Source of the DNA: an uncultured Desulfovibrio sp.
GTDB taxonomy: Bacteria; Desulfobacterota; Desulfovibrionia; Desulfovibrionales; Desulfovibrionaceae
Reading direction: 5' to 3'
Assembly (NCBI GenBank): GCA_900550745.1
Contig: URTO01000038.1
Span: 1 to 10,693 of the forward strand
Length of the DNA: 10,693 nt
Positions 1-5,887 of the stretch are shown here, piece by piece. How positions within the stretch are numbered: position 1 is the stretch's first letter; every line of letters begins with the position of its first letter. A program made the position numbers and the translations under genes. The notes beneath the pieces were generated by a model. The model did not search any database and was not told the origin of the DNA. It saw only the letters and a program-made list of their open reading frames with translations.

Positions 1-175
1 CCGTGGATCCCGCCAAGGGGAAAACCGGAGAAAAAGGCTGTATTTTTCACCGCACTGTGGAGATGAAACAACCACAAACTATAACAGAGCCTTTTATTTT
101 GTGTCCGGTACGATTGCGTGAGGAAGATTGGGGAGGGAACGCTTTCCTTAGGTCATGTCGTCAATTGGATATAAT

Positions 176-238
176 CTATTGAAACCATTTAACTGTTTTT
201 CAGGTTGCAAAAGGATTGTTTCCAATAGTTTCAAATAG
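176..238. repeat. Short AT-rich repeats (two tandem, one inverted)
   Basis: Read on the minus strand, 238-229 is CTATTTGAAA and the next ten bases, 228-219, are CTATTGGAAA, a tandem pair differing at one position. A third related copy, CTATTGAAAC, lies on the plus strand at 176-185, in opposite orientation. The pattern resembles a small protein-binding or recombinase arm site, but it could be chance in AT-rich DNA. No integrase or tRNA gene is visible nearby to support an attachment site. Confidence 0.3.
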
Positions 239-450
239 CTACATATAAAATGGCGACACGGCCTAGAACGGTTTTCCTTTCCCAAAAATTCCACTCCGAG
301 GGCTTTGGGCTGGCGGGGAGGCTGCGCGGAATGTTCCGTGGATGAAGGCAAAATAGGTGGTGTGATTATAGCAAGAGTAGGAACAGGGCAGGCAAGGGGG
401 AAGCGCCATATCTCTTGGGGAGAATATGGAATCGGTGCAGGAGGATGAGG

Positions 451-479
451 GGAGAGGGCATTATGGAGATGCCCTCTCC
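451..479 (-). terminator. Hairpin just downstream of the EamA gene
   Basis: A perfect 10-bp inverted repeat (GGAGAGGGCA at 451-460, TGCCCTCTCC at 470-479, 9-nt loop) begins six bases past the stop codon of the EamA-type gene. There is no T-run after it on the minus strand, so it is not a canonical intrinsic terminator. It may protect the 3' end or act with Rho. The loop and right arm can instead form a second hairpin, ATGGAGA (463-469) with TCTCCAT (475-481). Confidence 0.4.
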
Positions 480-484
480 ATGCT

Positions 485-1369
485 TTACTGCCGCAGTTGT
501 TTTTCCGGCAAGGCCGCGCTGATGACGCCTACGAAAGTAAGCCCGACGCCAAGGGCTTGGGCCAGCGTGAGGCGTTCTCCGAGGATGGTAAAGGCGAAGA
601 TAAGGGTGAATACGGGGATGAGGTTGCCGAAGAGGGCTACGATGCCCGCTTCAAGGTGTTTGAGTGCGAAGTTGAAGCTCAAATAGACAAGGAAACCCAC
701 GCCGATCCCCATATAGAGCAGGCCGCCGACTGCGGGCGCGGTGATGTTGGCGGGCATGGGCGTCATGAACACGAAGGGCAGGAATACGATGGTTCCGCCG
801 AGCGCTTGAATGGCGGAAATGCTCAGGAAGGAGTAGCGCCGGGAAATAAAGCGTACGCATATGGCATAGCCCGTTGCGGACAGGATGGCCCCAACCATGA
901 GCAGGTTGCCGAGGATGGGGTTGGATGCCTGATCCGAGCTTTCGGCGGCGAGGGAGGCTCCGGCGACGCCCGCCACGGCAAGCAGCATGGCGACGATGGT
1001 CTTCTTGGTCAGCTTTTCGCCGAGGAACAGCCATGCGGCTACGGCGGTGCAAAGGGGGAAGCAGGCCGCGATGACGCCGCCCTGCGATGCCGTGGTGTAG
1101 GTCATGGCGAAGGTTTCGCAGAGGAAGAACAGGCAGGGCTCGAACAAAACCATCGCCACCAGATATTTCCAGTCGCCTTTTTGATAAGGGAGACGGCTCC
1201 ACAGGCGGTACAGCGCCAGATAGATGACCCCGGCGAACGCTACGCGGGCGAAAACCACCTGCATGGCGGTAAACGACTCGAACGCGTATTTCATGGCGAT
1301 CATGCCGCCGCCCCACGTTGCATAGCTCAGGATCAGCAGCGCCATCAGCACGTTCTTGGATACGGTCAT
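485..1369 (-). CDS. EamA/DMT-family permease (putative metabolite exporter)
   Basis: A 294-residue inner-membrane protein of the drug/metabolite transporter superfamily with the usual layout of about ten hydrophobic helices in two repeated EamA halves. The N-terminal half opens with an ILSYATWGGGMIAMKYA-like first helix. The second half starts near residue 165 (NLLMVGAILSATGYAICVRF), and a GNLIPVFTLIFAFTILGERLT block near the end matches the family signature. Members export amino acids, purines or other small metabolites, and the substrate cannot be read from sequence. The frame stays open upstream to 1681, but ATG 1369-1367 is chosen: it is preceded by GGGGAGGGAAC, a strong Shine-Dalgarno, the protein then has family length, and the upstream extension reads through the terminator and repeat array. 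It follows the antiporter gene on the same strand but is separated from it by a terminator, so it probably has its own promoter. Confidence 0.9.
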   Translation of the reverse strand: MTVSKNVLMALLILSYATWGGGMIAMKYAFESFTAMQVVFARVAFAGVIYLALYRLWSRLPYQKGDWKYLVAMVLFEPCLFFLCETFAMTYTTASQGGVIAACFPLCTAVAAWLFLGEKLTKKTIVAMLLAVAGVAGASLAAESSDQASNPILGNLLMVGAILSATGYAICVRFISRRYSFLSISAIQALGGTIVFLPFVFMTPMPANITAPAVGGLLYMGIGVGFLVYLSFNFALKHLEAGIVALFGNLIPVFTLIFAFTILGERLTLAQALGVGLTFVGVISAALPEKQLRQ

Positions 1370-1488
1370 GGTTCCCTCCCCAAAACGCCCGCAGGTTGTG
1401 GAACGGCGGGCCATCATGATGTTTCCGAGAACTTTAGATGGTTGTGCCCGGCAAATCTGATGCAGATGCGACACTTTTGCAAAAATAA

Positions 1489-1515
1489 GGGGATGTGGGG
1501 GGAGGGGCGGAAGGG
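1489..1515 (+). other. G-run cluster, possible G-quadruplex, upstream of the EamA gene
   Basis: The plus strand has G-runs of 4, 6, 4 and 3 with gaps of 4, 1 and 5 bases, which fits the usual G3+N1-7 quadruplex pattern. It lies about 120 bases upstream of the EamA-type start codon, on the strand that is template for that gene, so any quadruplex would form in template DNA rather than in mRNA. This is a pattern match only, with no proof of function. Confidence 0.3.
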
Positions 1516-1544
1516 AAAGCGTAAGGCGTGGCGCCCCTGTCCTG

Positions 1545-1575
1545 AAAAAAACGTGAAGGCTTGTATGGCCTCCAC
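1545..1575 (-). terminator. Intrinsic terminator of the antiporter transcript
   Basis: On the minus strand, GTGGAGGC (1575-1568) pairs with GCCTTCAC (1560-1553) around a 7-nt loop, giving an 8-bp stem with one G-T pair. It is followed by one G and then seven T (1551-1545). This is a good Rho-independent terminator. It lies about 220 bases past the antiporter stop codon and about 175 bases before the EamA-type start, so it splits the two genes into separate transcripts and leaves the 61-bp repeat array inside the antiporter 3' untranslated region. Confidence 0.75.
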
Positions 1576-1612
1576 GGTTTGTACAGAGACGGTGGGTTGG
1601 CGGGTTAGGGGG

Positions 1613-1819
1613 CAGGCCATGCGCCCGCGGAGCTTGCCGTGAGGCGCCTCTTACGCTGTTGACATCTTCGGGGCAGGCCATGCGCCAGCGGAACTTGTCC
1701 TTTCTGCATCAGGTTCGAGGTGCCGCCGCCGGAGCAGGCCATGCGCCTGCGGGGCTTGCTTTCGCCAGCGGCCTTTGAAGGAGCCTGAACCAGATCAGGC
1801 CATGCGCTCGCGGAGCTTG
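1613..1819 (-). repeat. Four 24-bp imperfect repeats at exact 61-bp period
   Basis: Copies lie at 1613-1636, 1674-1697, 1735-1758 and 1796-1819. Each start is exactly 61 bases from the next. On the plus strand each begins with CAGGCCATGCGC, then two variable bases, GCGG, two variable bases, and CTTG. 20 of 24 positions are invariant. The three 37-base spacers share no obvious similarity. The fourth copy covers the last codons of the antiporter gene and two bases of its stop codon. The other three are in its 3' untranslated region, before the terminator at 1545-1575. In copy 3, GCAGGC and GCCTGC can form a small hairpin. In the frame of the antiporter each copy reads Lys-x-Arg-x-Arg-Met-Ala, but the differences fall in first and second codon positions, and 61 is not a multiple of three, so protein conservation does not explain it. 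Confidence 0.85.
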
Positions 1820-3486
1820 CGGCGTTCGCGGTCGATTTGCTCGTCCGTGGCTCCGAAGTCGCGCATCAGGTGCTCGGTCATGGCGACGGCGACTTCACGT
1901 TCGCCGGAGAAGACGGCTGATACGCCTTCGGACTTGAGGTTTTCCGCCACACGCAGATAGGTGGTGTGGACGAGGATGCGCAGGTTGGGGTTGATGGCGC
2001 GGGCGACTTCCACGATTTCCCCGGCAGGCGCGCTCGACGAGGAAATGATGAGCCCCTCGGCCTCTTCCGCTCCCGCGTGGATCAGGACTTCGCGCTGTGT
2101 GGCGTCGCCGTAGATGATCTTCTCGCCGAGCGCGCTGACCCTCCGCACGGTATCAATGTTCATTTCCACGACCACCACGTCGAGGTTGTTGTCGCGGAGG
2201 ATGCCCGTGAGCTGCTTCCCTACGGGGCCGTACCCTACAACAATGATGCGCTGCGCGCCTTCAGGGTGGGAAAGCTCATTTTCGTCGAGCCGGGGGAGCC
2301 CGATGCCCTTGGATTCCAGCCAATGGGCCACCCCGTTGATGCGCCGGTAGAGCAGGGGGTTGAGGGTGATGGAAACGATTGCCGTCACGATGATGGCGCT
2401 GGACGCTTCCTTGGGCAGTACGCCGAAGCTGACGCCCATCGCGGCGAGGATGAAGGAAAATTCGCCGATCTGCGCCAGTGCGACCGCGACGGAAAGGGCC
2501 ATGCGCAAAGGCTTGCCGAAGAGCTTGACCACAATGAAGGCGGCAAGCGGTTTGCCGATGAGGACGATCCCAAGCGTGGCGAGGATGAGGGGCCAGTCGC
2601 TGATGAGCGAGGCGGGGTTGAACAGCATCCCCACGGAAACGAAGAAGAGGACGGCGAAGGCGTCGCGCATGGGCAGGGCTTCCGCGGCGGCCTGCGAGCT
2701 GAATTCGGACTGGCCGACGACCATGCCGCTGAGGAAGGCGCCGAGGGCCATGGACGCGCCGAAGAAATTGGCCGCGCCCACAGCCACGCCGAGGGCCAGG
2801 ACAAGGACGGAGAGGGTGAAGAGATCGCGGGTTCCGGTGCGGGCTACGTAGGCGAGGAGCTTGGGGATGATCCGCTGGCCGACCACGAGCGCGAAGACCA
2901 CAAGGGCGCCGAGTTTCAACGTCGTAACGGCAAGGACGTGCCAGACGCTTTCGGACTGTCCGCCGCCGCCCACGATGGCGGGCAAAAGCACCAGCAGAAG
3001 GATGGTGAAGAGGTCTTCCACCACCAGCCAGCCGAGGGCGACGTGCCCCGTCGTGGTGTGCAGCGCCTTGTTGTCGGAGAGGACGCGGGTCAGGACGACC
3101 GTGCTGGCGACGGAGATGGCCATGCCGAAAACCGCCCCGGCTGACCATGACCAGCCGAAACCGTGCGAAACGACCATGCCGAGCAAGGTTGCCGCCCCGA
3201 TCTGGGCTGTCGCGCCGGGCAGGACGATACGCTGGACGGCCAGCAGGTCTTTAAGGTGGAAGTGGAGGCCCACGCCGAACATGAGCAGGATGATGCCGAT
3301 TTCCGCGCACTGGGAAGCCGTGTCCGCATCGGCGACGAAGCCGGGGGAGTAGGGGCCTACAATAATGCCTGCCAACAGGTAACCCACAATGGGGGACATG
3401 CGCAGTTTTTGGGTGATGAATCCGAGCACGAGGGCTGCGCTCAGGCCACCGGCAAGCGTCAGGATGAGATCGACGTTATGCAGCAT
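1795..3486 (-). CDS. ybaL: CPA2 cation/proton antiporter, YbaL/KefB type, with RCK domain
   Basis: A 563-residue inner-membrane protein that by family exchanges monovalent cations (K+ or Na+) for protons. Residues about 5-385 form the Na+/H+ exchanger domain: SPIVGYLLAGIIVGPYSPGF (31-50), the LLMFGVGLHF block (67-76), Glu157-Asp158 in WLVVEDL, and LPMRDAFAVLFFVSVGMLF (271-289). Residues about 412-530 form a TrkA-N/RCK Rossmann domain with GYGPVG at 418-423 and an acidic residue, Glu441, at the end of strand 2 (VVVVEMN), fitting nucleotide binding. The C-terminus is a charged tail, RERRKLRERMA. Length and sequence resemble E. coli YbaL (about 558 residues) more than KefB/KefC. The symbol marks the family, not proven orthology. 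ATG 3486-3484 is chosen because AAAGGA lies five bases upstream. An in-frame ATG 16 codons earlier has its AAGG directly abutting the start. The coding end overlaps the first unit of the 61-bp repeat array. Confidence 0.9.
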   Translation of the reverse strand: MLHNVDLILTLAGGLSAALVLGFITQKLRMSPIVGYLLAGIIVGPYSPGFVADADTASQCAEIGIILLMFGVGLHFHLKDLLAVQRIVLPGATAQIGAATLLGMVVSHGFGWSWSAGAVFGMAISVASTVVLTRVLSDNKALHTTTGHVALGWLVVEDLFTILLLVLLPAIVGGGGQSESVWHVLAVTTLKLGALVVFALVVGQRIIPKLLAYVARTGTRDLFTLSVLVLALGVAVGAANFFGASMALGAFLSGMVVGQSEFSSQAAAEALPMRDAFAVLFFVSVGMLFNPASLISDWPLILATLGIVLIGKPLAAFIVVKLFGKPLRMALSVAVALAQIGEFSFILAAMGVSFGVLPKEASSAIIVTAIVSITLNPLLYRRINGVAHWLESKGIGLPRLDENELSHPEGAQRIIVVGYGPVGKQLTGILRDNNLDVVVVEMNIDTVRRVSALGEKIIYGDATQREVLIHAGAEEAEGLIISSSSAPAGEIVEVARAINPNLRILVHTTYLRVAENLKSEGVSAVFSGEREVAVAMTEHLMRDFGATDEQIDRERRKLRERMA

Positions 3487-3550
3487 AGGATCCTTTGCAT
3501 GTGCGGTTGTCCGTTCACGTATCCATGATTGCATCCTTTTTCAAAGAGCA

Positions 3551-3579
3551 AGAATGCCGAAACGGGGAACGAATATCAA
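3551..3579 (-). promoter_or_regulatory. Possible sigma-70 promoter of the antiporter gene
   Basis: On the minus strand, TTGATA (3579-3574, five of six consensus bases) is followed by 17 bases and CATTCT (3556-3551, three of six). It would start an mRNA with a leader of roughly 60 nt before the antiporter ATG. The -10 match is weak, so this is only a candidate. Confidence 0.25.
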
Positions 3580-3788
3580 GGGGATAGCCCTGACCGTTTC
3601 GTGATTACCTCCCAACGTCGCCTGAAAGAGGCGCTTGCTTCCCTCCATGATGCGCCGGGTCGGAAAAGGGCTTGCGGCGCGGGGCGGCTGCCCATACGGA
3701 AGATGCCGCAAAAGTGGGTAATGGAGCATCCTGCGTTTTTTTCCGATGGGAGTAAAGGTTTTGGGAAAAATTTTGATGTCGGATGCTC

Positions 3789-3833
3789 ATGCCGTTTTTG
3801 CAAAAAAGATACTTCTATGGAGAAAAACGGCAT
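3789..3833. repeat. 11-bp perfect inverted repeat
   Basis: ATGCCGTTTTT (3789-3799) and AAAAACGGCAT (3823-3833) are exact reverse complements around a 23-base interval. The left arm also starts a 12-base palindrome, TTTTTGCAAAAA (3795-3806). It could be an operator for a dimeric regulator, perhaps the adjacent Lrp-type protein, or the stem of an RNA. Sequence alone does not decide. Confidence 0.5.
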
Positions 3834-3839
3834 TGATAT

Positions 3840-3860
3840 GGCCATGTTTCATGGCCTTTT
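3840..3860 (+). terminator. Terminator-like hairpin with short T-run
   Basis: GGCCATG (3840-3846) and CATGGCC (3850-3856) form a perfect 7-bp stem with a TTT loop, followed by TTTT. On the plus strand this resembles a Rho-independent terminator. No gene ends just before it in this direction, so it would end either a short leader or a small RNA that includes the 3789-3833 inverted repeat. Confidence 0.4.
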
Positions 3861-3942
3861 CCCCAGCCTTTTCGAGAAAAGCGCCCAAGGAGCGGCTGTC
3901 TGTGAAAAATATCGTTAACAAAAGAGAAAGGAGGAATTTCTG

Positions 3943-3971
3943 TTGAATAAAAAAATGAAAAGGACTATCCT
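3943..3971 (+). promoter_or_regulatory. Possible sigma-70 promoter of the Lrp-type gene
   Basis: TTGAAT (3943-3948), 17 bases, then TATCCT (3966-3971): four of six consensus bases in each box at ideal spacing. It would give a leader of about 80 nt before the regulator ATG at 4056. The same bases can be read as a tiny ORF behind a perfect ribosome site and as a small hairpin, and these readings compete. Confidence 0.25.
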
Positions 3972-3978
3972 TTTTTGA
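3943..3978 (+). CDS. Candidate 11-residue leader peptide
   Basis: AAAGGAGG (3927-3934), close to a perfect anti-16S match, is followed after 8 bases by TTG. The frame encodes Met-Asn-Lys-Lys-Met-Lys-Arg-Thr-Ile-Leu-Phe and stops at TGA 3976-3978. The codons 3958-3974 also form a 7-bp hairpin, AAAAGGA-CTA-TCCTTTT, in a T-run of six. Such a ribosome site without a longer gene behind it is unusual. It may be a regulatory leader peptide, a remnant of a gene, or chance in A/G-rich DNA. Translation is unproven. Confidence 0.2.
   Translation: MNKKMKRTILF
3958..3976 (+). terminator. Small hairpin with T-run upstream of the Lrp-type gene
   Basis: AAAAGGA (3958-3964) and TCCTTTT (3968-3974) are perfect complements around CTA, and the T-run continues to 3976. 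The stem is A/T-rich and weak. It could be a mild terminator or attenuator about 80 bases before the regulator start. Confidence 0.3.
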
Positions 3979-4055
3979 AAGAAAAATTCTTGCAAAAACG
4001 TACTGGTTCTGGGAACGCATCCCGGCTTTCGCAGGTCTCCGACCATCGGAATGTC

Positions 4056-4508
4056 ATGAAAATCAAGCTCGACGAAACCAATCTGGCAATTATCAAGGCG
4101 CTGCGCAATGGCCGCGCCTCTTTCCGGGACATCGCCGCGGATCTGGGGCTTTCCGAAGTGACTGTCCGTACCCGCGCCGCCCGGCTCATCGAAGACGGCG
4201 TACTGGACATCTGCGGGCAGGTCGATGTGGAAAAGCTGCCCGGCCATACGCTGGCCCTGGTGGCGATCAAGCTCCGCTCCCCGGATCTGGTGGGCGAGGG
4301 CGAAGTGTTTTCCCATCTGAGGGGCGTGGTTTCCGTGGCCGTCCTGACGGGGCGGCACGACCTCATCCTGACCGTGCTGCTCAATGAGGAATTCGGCCTG
4401 CTGGATTTCTACACCAACGAGTTCTCCAAGTGTCACGACAGGGTGTCTTCCATCGAAACCTTTATCGTTTATAAGGGGTTCGGCCTGAAAGTGCCCTATG
4501 TTCTGTAG
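4056..4508 (+). CDS. Lrp/AsnC-family transcriptional regulator
   Basis: A 150-residue cytoplasmic DNA-binding protein with the two-part Lrp/AsnC build. The N-terminal winged helix-turn-helix has KLDETNLAIIKALRNG at 4-19, with the recognition region about 23-42 (FRDIAADLGLSEVTVRTRAA). The C-terminal RAM effector-binding domain is about 65-145, with TGRHDLILTVL at 98-108. Family members bind an amino acid and form dimers to octamers. ATG 4056 is preferred over the in-frame TTG at 3975 because the protein then starts as relatives do and has family length, although its ribosome site (CGGA) is weak. It is 114 bases upstream of gcvT on the same strand. From that context it probably senses glycine or another amino acid and controls the glycine cleavage genes and itself, but this is inference. 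No terminator with a T-run is seen between it and gcvT. Confidence 0.9.
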   Translation: MKIKLDETNLAIIKALRNGRASFRDIAADLGLSEVTVRTRAARLIEDGVLDICGQVDVEKLPGHTLALVAIKLRSPDLVGEGEVFSHLRGVVSVAVLTGRHDLILTVLLNEEFGLLDFYTNEFSKCHDRVSSIETFIVYKGFGLKVPYVL

Positions 4509-4622
4509 GCGCCCGGCGGTTTGTGGAGTTTTTTGAGTCGGCGGGGTGTCCCGTCGGCTTTCTGGTGTCGCACAGGCGGCGCGGGATTTCGTACAAACAG
4601 GGAATGTCAAACGGAGTCATTC

Positions 4623-5867
4623 ATGTTGCATCAAACGGCATTACACGCAACGCACGAGGCCCTCGGAGCCACGCTGGTTGATTTCGGCGGCTGGGATATG
4701 CCGCTCTGGTATCCCACCGGCGCGGTGAAGGAACATCTCGCCGTCATCCAGCACGCCGGGCTGTTCGACATCGGGCACATGGCCGGGCTCATGGTTTCCG
4801 GCCCCGATGCGCTGGAGGCCCTCCAGTGGGCCTTTACCAAGGATTTGTCCTTGTCCGGCCCGCGTGCCGCTTACGGCGCGTTCCTCGACGCGTCCGGCGG
4901 CGTGGTGGATGACGCCATCATATACCCCCTGAGCAAAGGCCGCTACTTTGTGGTGCTCAACGTGGGCAAGGGCGAACGCATCGCCGAATCGCTCCGTGCG
5001 TGGGCCGCTTCCGAAGGCAAGGACGTCACGATCCGCGATCTCGCCGGGACGTACGGCAAGCTTGACCTTCAGGGCCCGGCCACAGTCCGCGTCATGGCCA
5101 AGCTCCTCAAGGATCCCGACGCCGTATTTGACAAGCTGCCTTATTTTTCCTTCAAGGGCGACATCGAACTTGCCGACAGCGATATCTTCCTTGCCGACGG
5201 GACGCCGATTTTCCTGTCCCGTACGGGATATACCGGTGAGCAGGGTTTTGAAATCTTCGTTCCCTACGACAAGATCGTGGACATTTGGAACCGGATTCTC
5301 GAAGCCGGGAAGGATGAGGGCGTCATCCCCTGCGGCTTGGCGGCCCGCGACTCCGTGCGCGCCGGGGCTATGCTTCCGCTTTCGCAGCAGGACATCGGGC
5401 CGTGGCCGTTTGTGAACAATCCGTGGCCCTTTACCCTGCCCAAGGACGAAAACGGCAACTGGACGAAGGATTTCTTTGGCCGTTCCGCCCTTGAGGAAGC
5501 CCTCGCTTCCGGCAACGTCACGTATACCTACGCCTACTGCGGCTTTGACCCCCGCAAGGTGACGTCTCCCGATCACGACACGCATCCGCAGGTTCTGCTG
5601 GACGGCGAGGCCATCGGTGACGTGCTCACCTGCGTGGCGGACGTGTCCATCGGGCGCGTGGACGGCGTGATCACGAGCGTCGCCAGCCCGGAAAAGCCGG
5701 AAGGCTTCGCGCCCAAGGGCCTTGTCTGCGGCTTTGTCCGCGTGAACCGTCCGCTGGAGAACGGCACCAAGCTTACGCTCGCCGATCCGCGCCGCAAGAT
5801 TCAGGTTGAGACCGTGACCGACATCCGCCCCGCCCGCACCGCCCGCAAGAAGCTGGGAAGCCTGTAG
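4623..5867 (+). CDS. gcvT: Glycine cleavage T-protein (aminomethyltransferase)
   Basis: This cytoplasmic enzyme takes the aminomethyl group from lipoylated H-protein and gives methylene-tetrahydrofolate and ammonia. Recognisable blocks are LVDFGGWDMPLWY (18-30), FDIGHMAGLMVSGPDAL (48-64), VVDDAIIYPL (94-103, with Asp96 as the likely catalytic acid), LSRTGYTGEQGFEIFVP (198-214), PCGLAARDSVRAG (236-248) and a GcvT C-terminal barrel after about 300. At 414 residues it is about 40 longer than common T-proteins, partly from a Trp/Pro-rich stretch at 258-280. It departs from the usual consensus: RAGAMLPLSQQD replaces an RLEAGLPLYGHD-like motif, and NVGKG replaces NAAN. ATG 4623 is chosen for its GGAG six bases upstream and its family-like N-terminus. 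The upstream extension to 4521 is not family-like. A divergent GcvT-like methyltransferase with another substrate is possible, but the neighbours favour GcvT. Confidence 0.9.
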   Translation: MLHQTALHATHEALGATLVDFGGWDMPLWYPTGAVKEHLAVIQHAGLFDIGHMAGLMVSGPDALEALQWAFTKDLSLSGPRAAYGAFLDASGGVVDDAIIYPLSKGRYFVVLNVGKGERIAESLRAWAASEGKDVTIRDLAGTYGKLDLQGPATVRVMAKLLKDPDAVFDKLPYFSFKGDIELADSDIFLADGTPIFLSRTGYTGEQGFEIFVPYDKIVDIWNRILEAGKDEGVIPCGLAARDSVRAGAMLPLSQQDIGPWPFVNNPWPFTLPKDENGNWTKDFFGRSALEEALASGNVTYTYAYCGFDPRKVTSPDHDTHPQVLLDGEAIGDVLTCVADVSIGRVDGVITSVASPEKPEGFAPKGLVCGFVRVNRPLENGTKLTLADPRRKIQVETVTDIRPARTARKKLGSL

Positions 5868-5887
5868 GAAGGGAAAAGGTTTTGAGA

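Larger units (their letters stand above)
1..484. other. Left intergenic region, no convincing gene
   Basis: No recognisable protein is encoded here. Two short frames are open from the left edge (to about 119 and 179), so the tail of a truncated gene cannot be excluded, but neither looks like a known family. One of them runs through a hairpin-element fragment at 125-138. A 67-codon frame on the minus strand (148-351) also resembles nothing I know. Roughly 140-260 is clearly richer in A/T than the rest of the window and carries short repeats (separate entry). The last 35 bases hold the hairpin behind the EamA-type gene. Confidence 0.5.
3487..4055. other. Divergent intergenic region, hairpin-rich, no convincing gene
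   Basis: This 569-base gap separates the leftward antiporter from the rightward Lrp-type regulator and must hold both promoters. A plus-strand frame of 129 codons (3529-3918) starts only with TTG, lacks a ribosome site and resembles no family, so it is not called. The right half (about 3740-3980) is A/T-richer and holds an 11-bp inverted repeat, two terminator-like hairpins and a tiny ORF with a perfect Shine-Dalgarno (separate entries). Confidence 0.6.

Noticed and set aside
1370..1681. Extended N-terminus of the EamA-type gene (up to 104 more codons)
   Set aside because: The extension is not hydrophobic or family-like, reads through a terminator and one repeat unit, and lacks a ribosome site, while the ATG at 1369 has a strong one.
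1613..1819. Calling the 61-bp-period repeats a CRISPR array outright
   Set aside because: The repeats are not identical, one lies inside a coding sequence, and no cas gene or leader is visible; it is therefore reported as a repeat with CRISPR-like layout only.
2495..2520. A further copy of the 24-bp repeat inside the antiporter gene (GGCCATGCGC...CTTGCCG)
   Set aside because: The similarity is partial, two bases are missing between the conserved blocks, and it does not fall on the 61-bp grid; probably codon-use coincidence.
497..3352. Long open frames on the plus strand opposite the permease and antiporter genes
   Set aside because: They are typical antisense shadows in GC-rich genes: low-complexity Gly/Asp/Glu/His-rich translations with no family resemblance.
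3529..3918. A 129-codon plus-strand frame between the antiporter and the regulator
   Set aside because: It only starts with TTG, has no ribosome site, includes two hairpin regions, and its translation resembles no known family.
4509..4622. Glycine riboswitch in front of gcvT
   Set aside because: The 114-base gap is too short for a tandem aptamer, and the conserved glycine-aptamer core motifs are not seen; a full check would be an Infernal scan with the glycine riboswitch model.
4521..4622. Upstream start for gcvT
   Set aside because: The 34 extra residues are Arg/Gly/Ser-rich and not family-like; ATG 4623 has a proper Shine-Dalgarno and the expected LHQTALHATH-type beginning.
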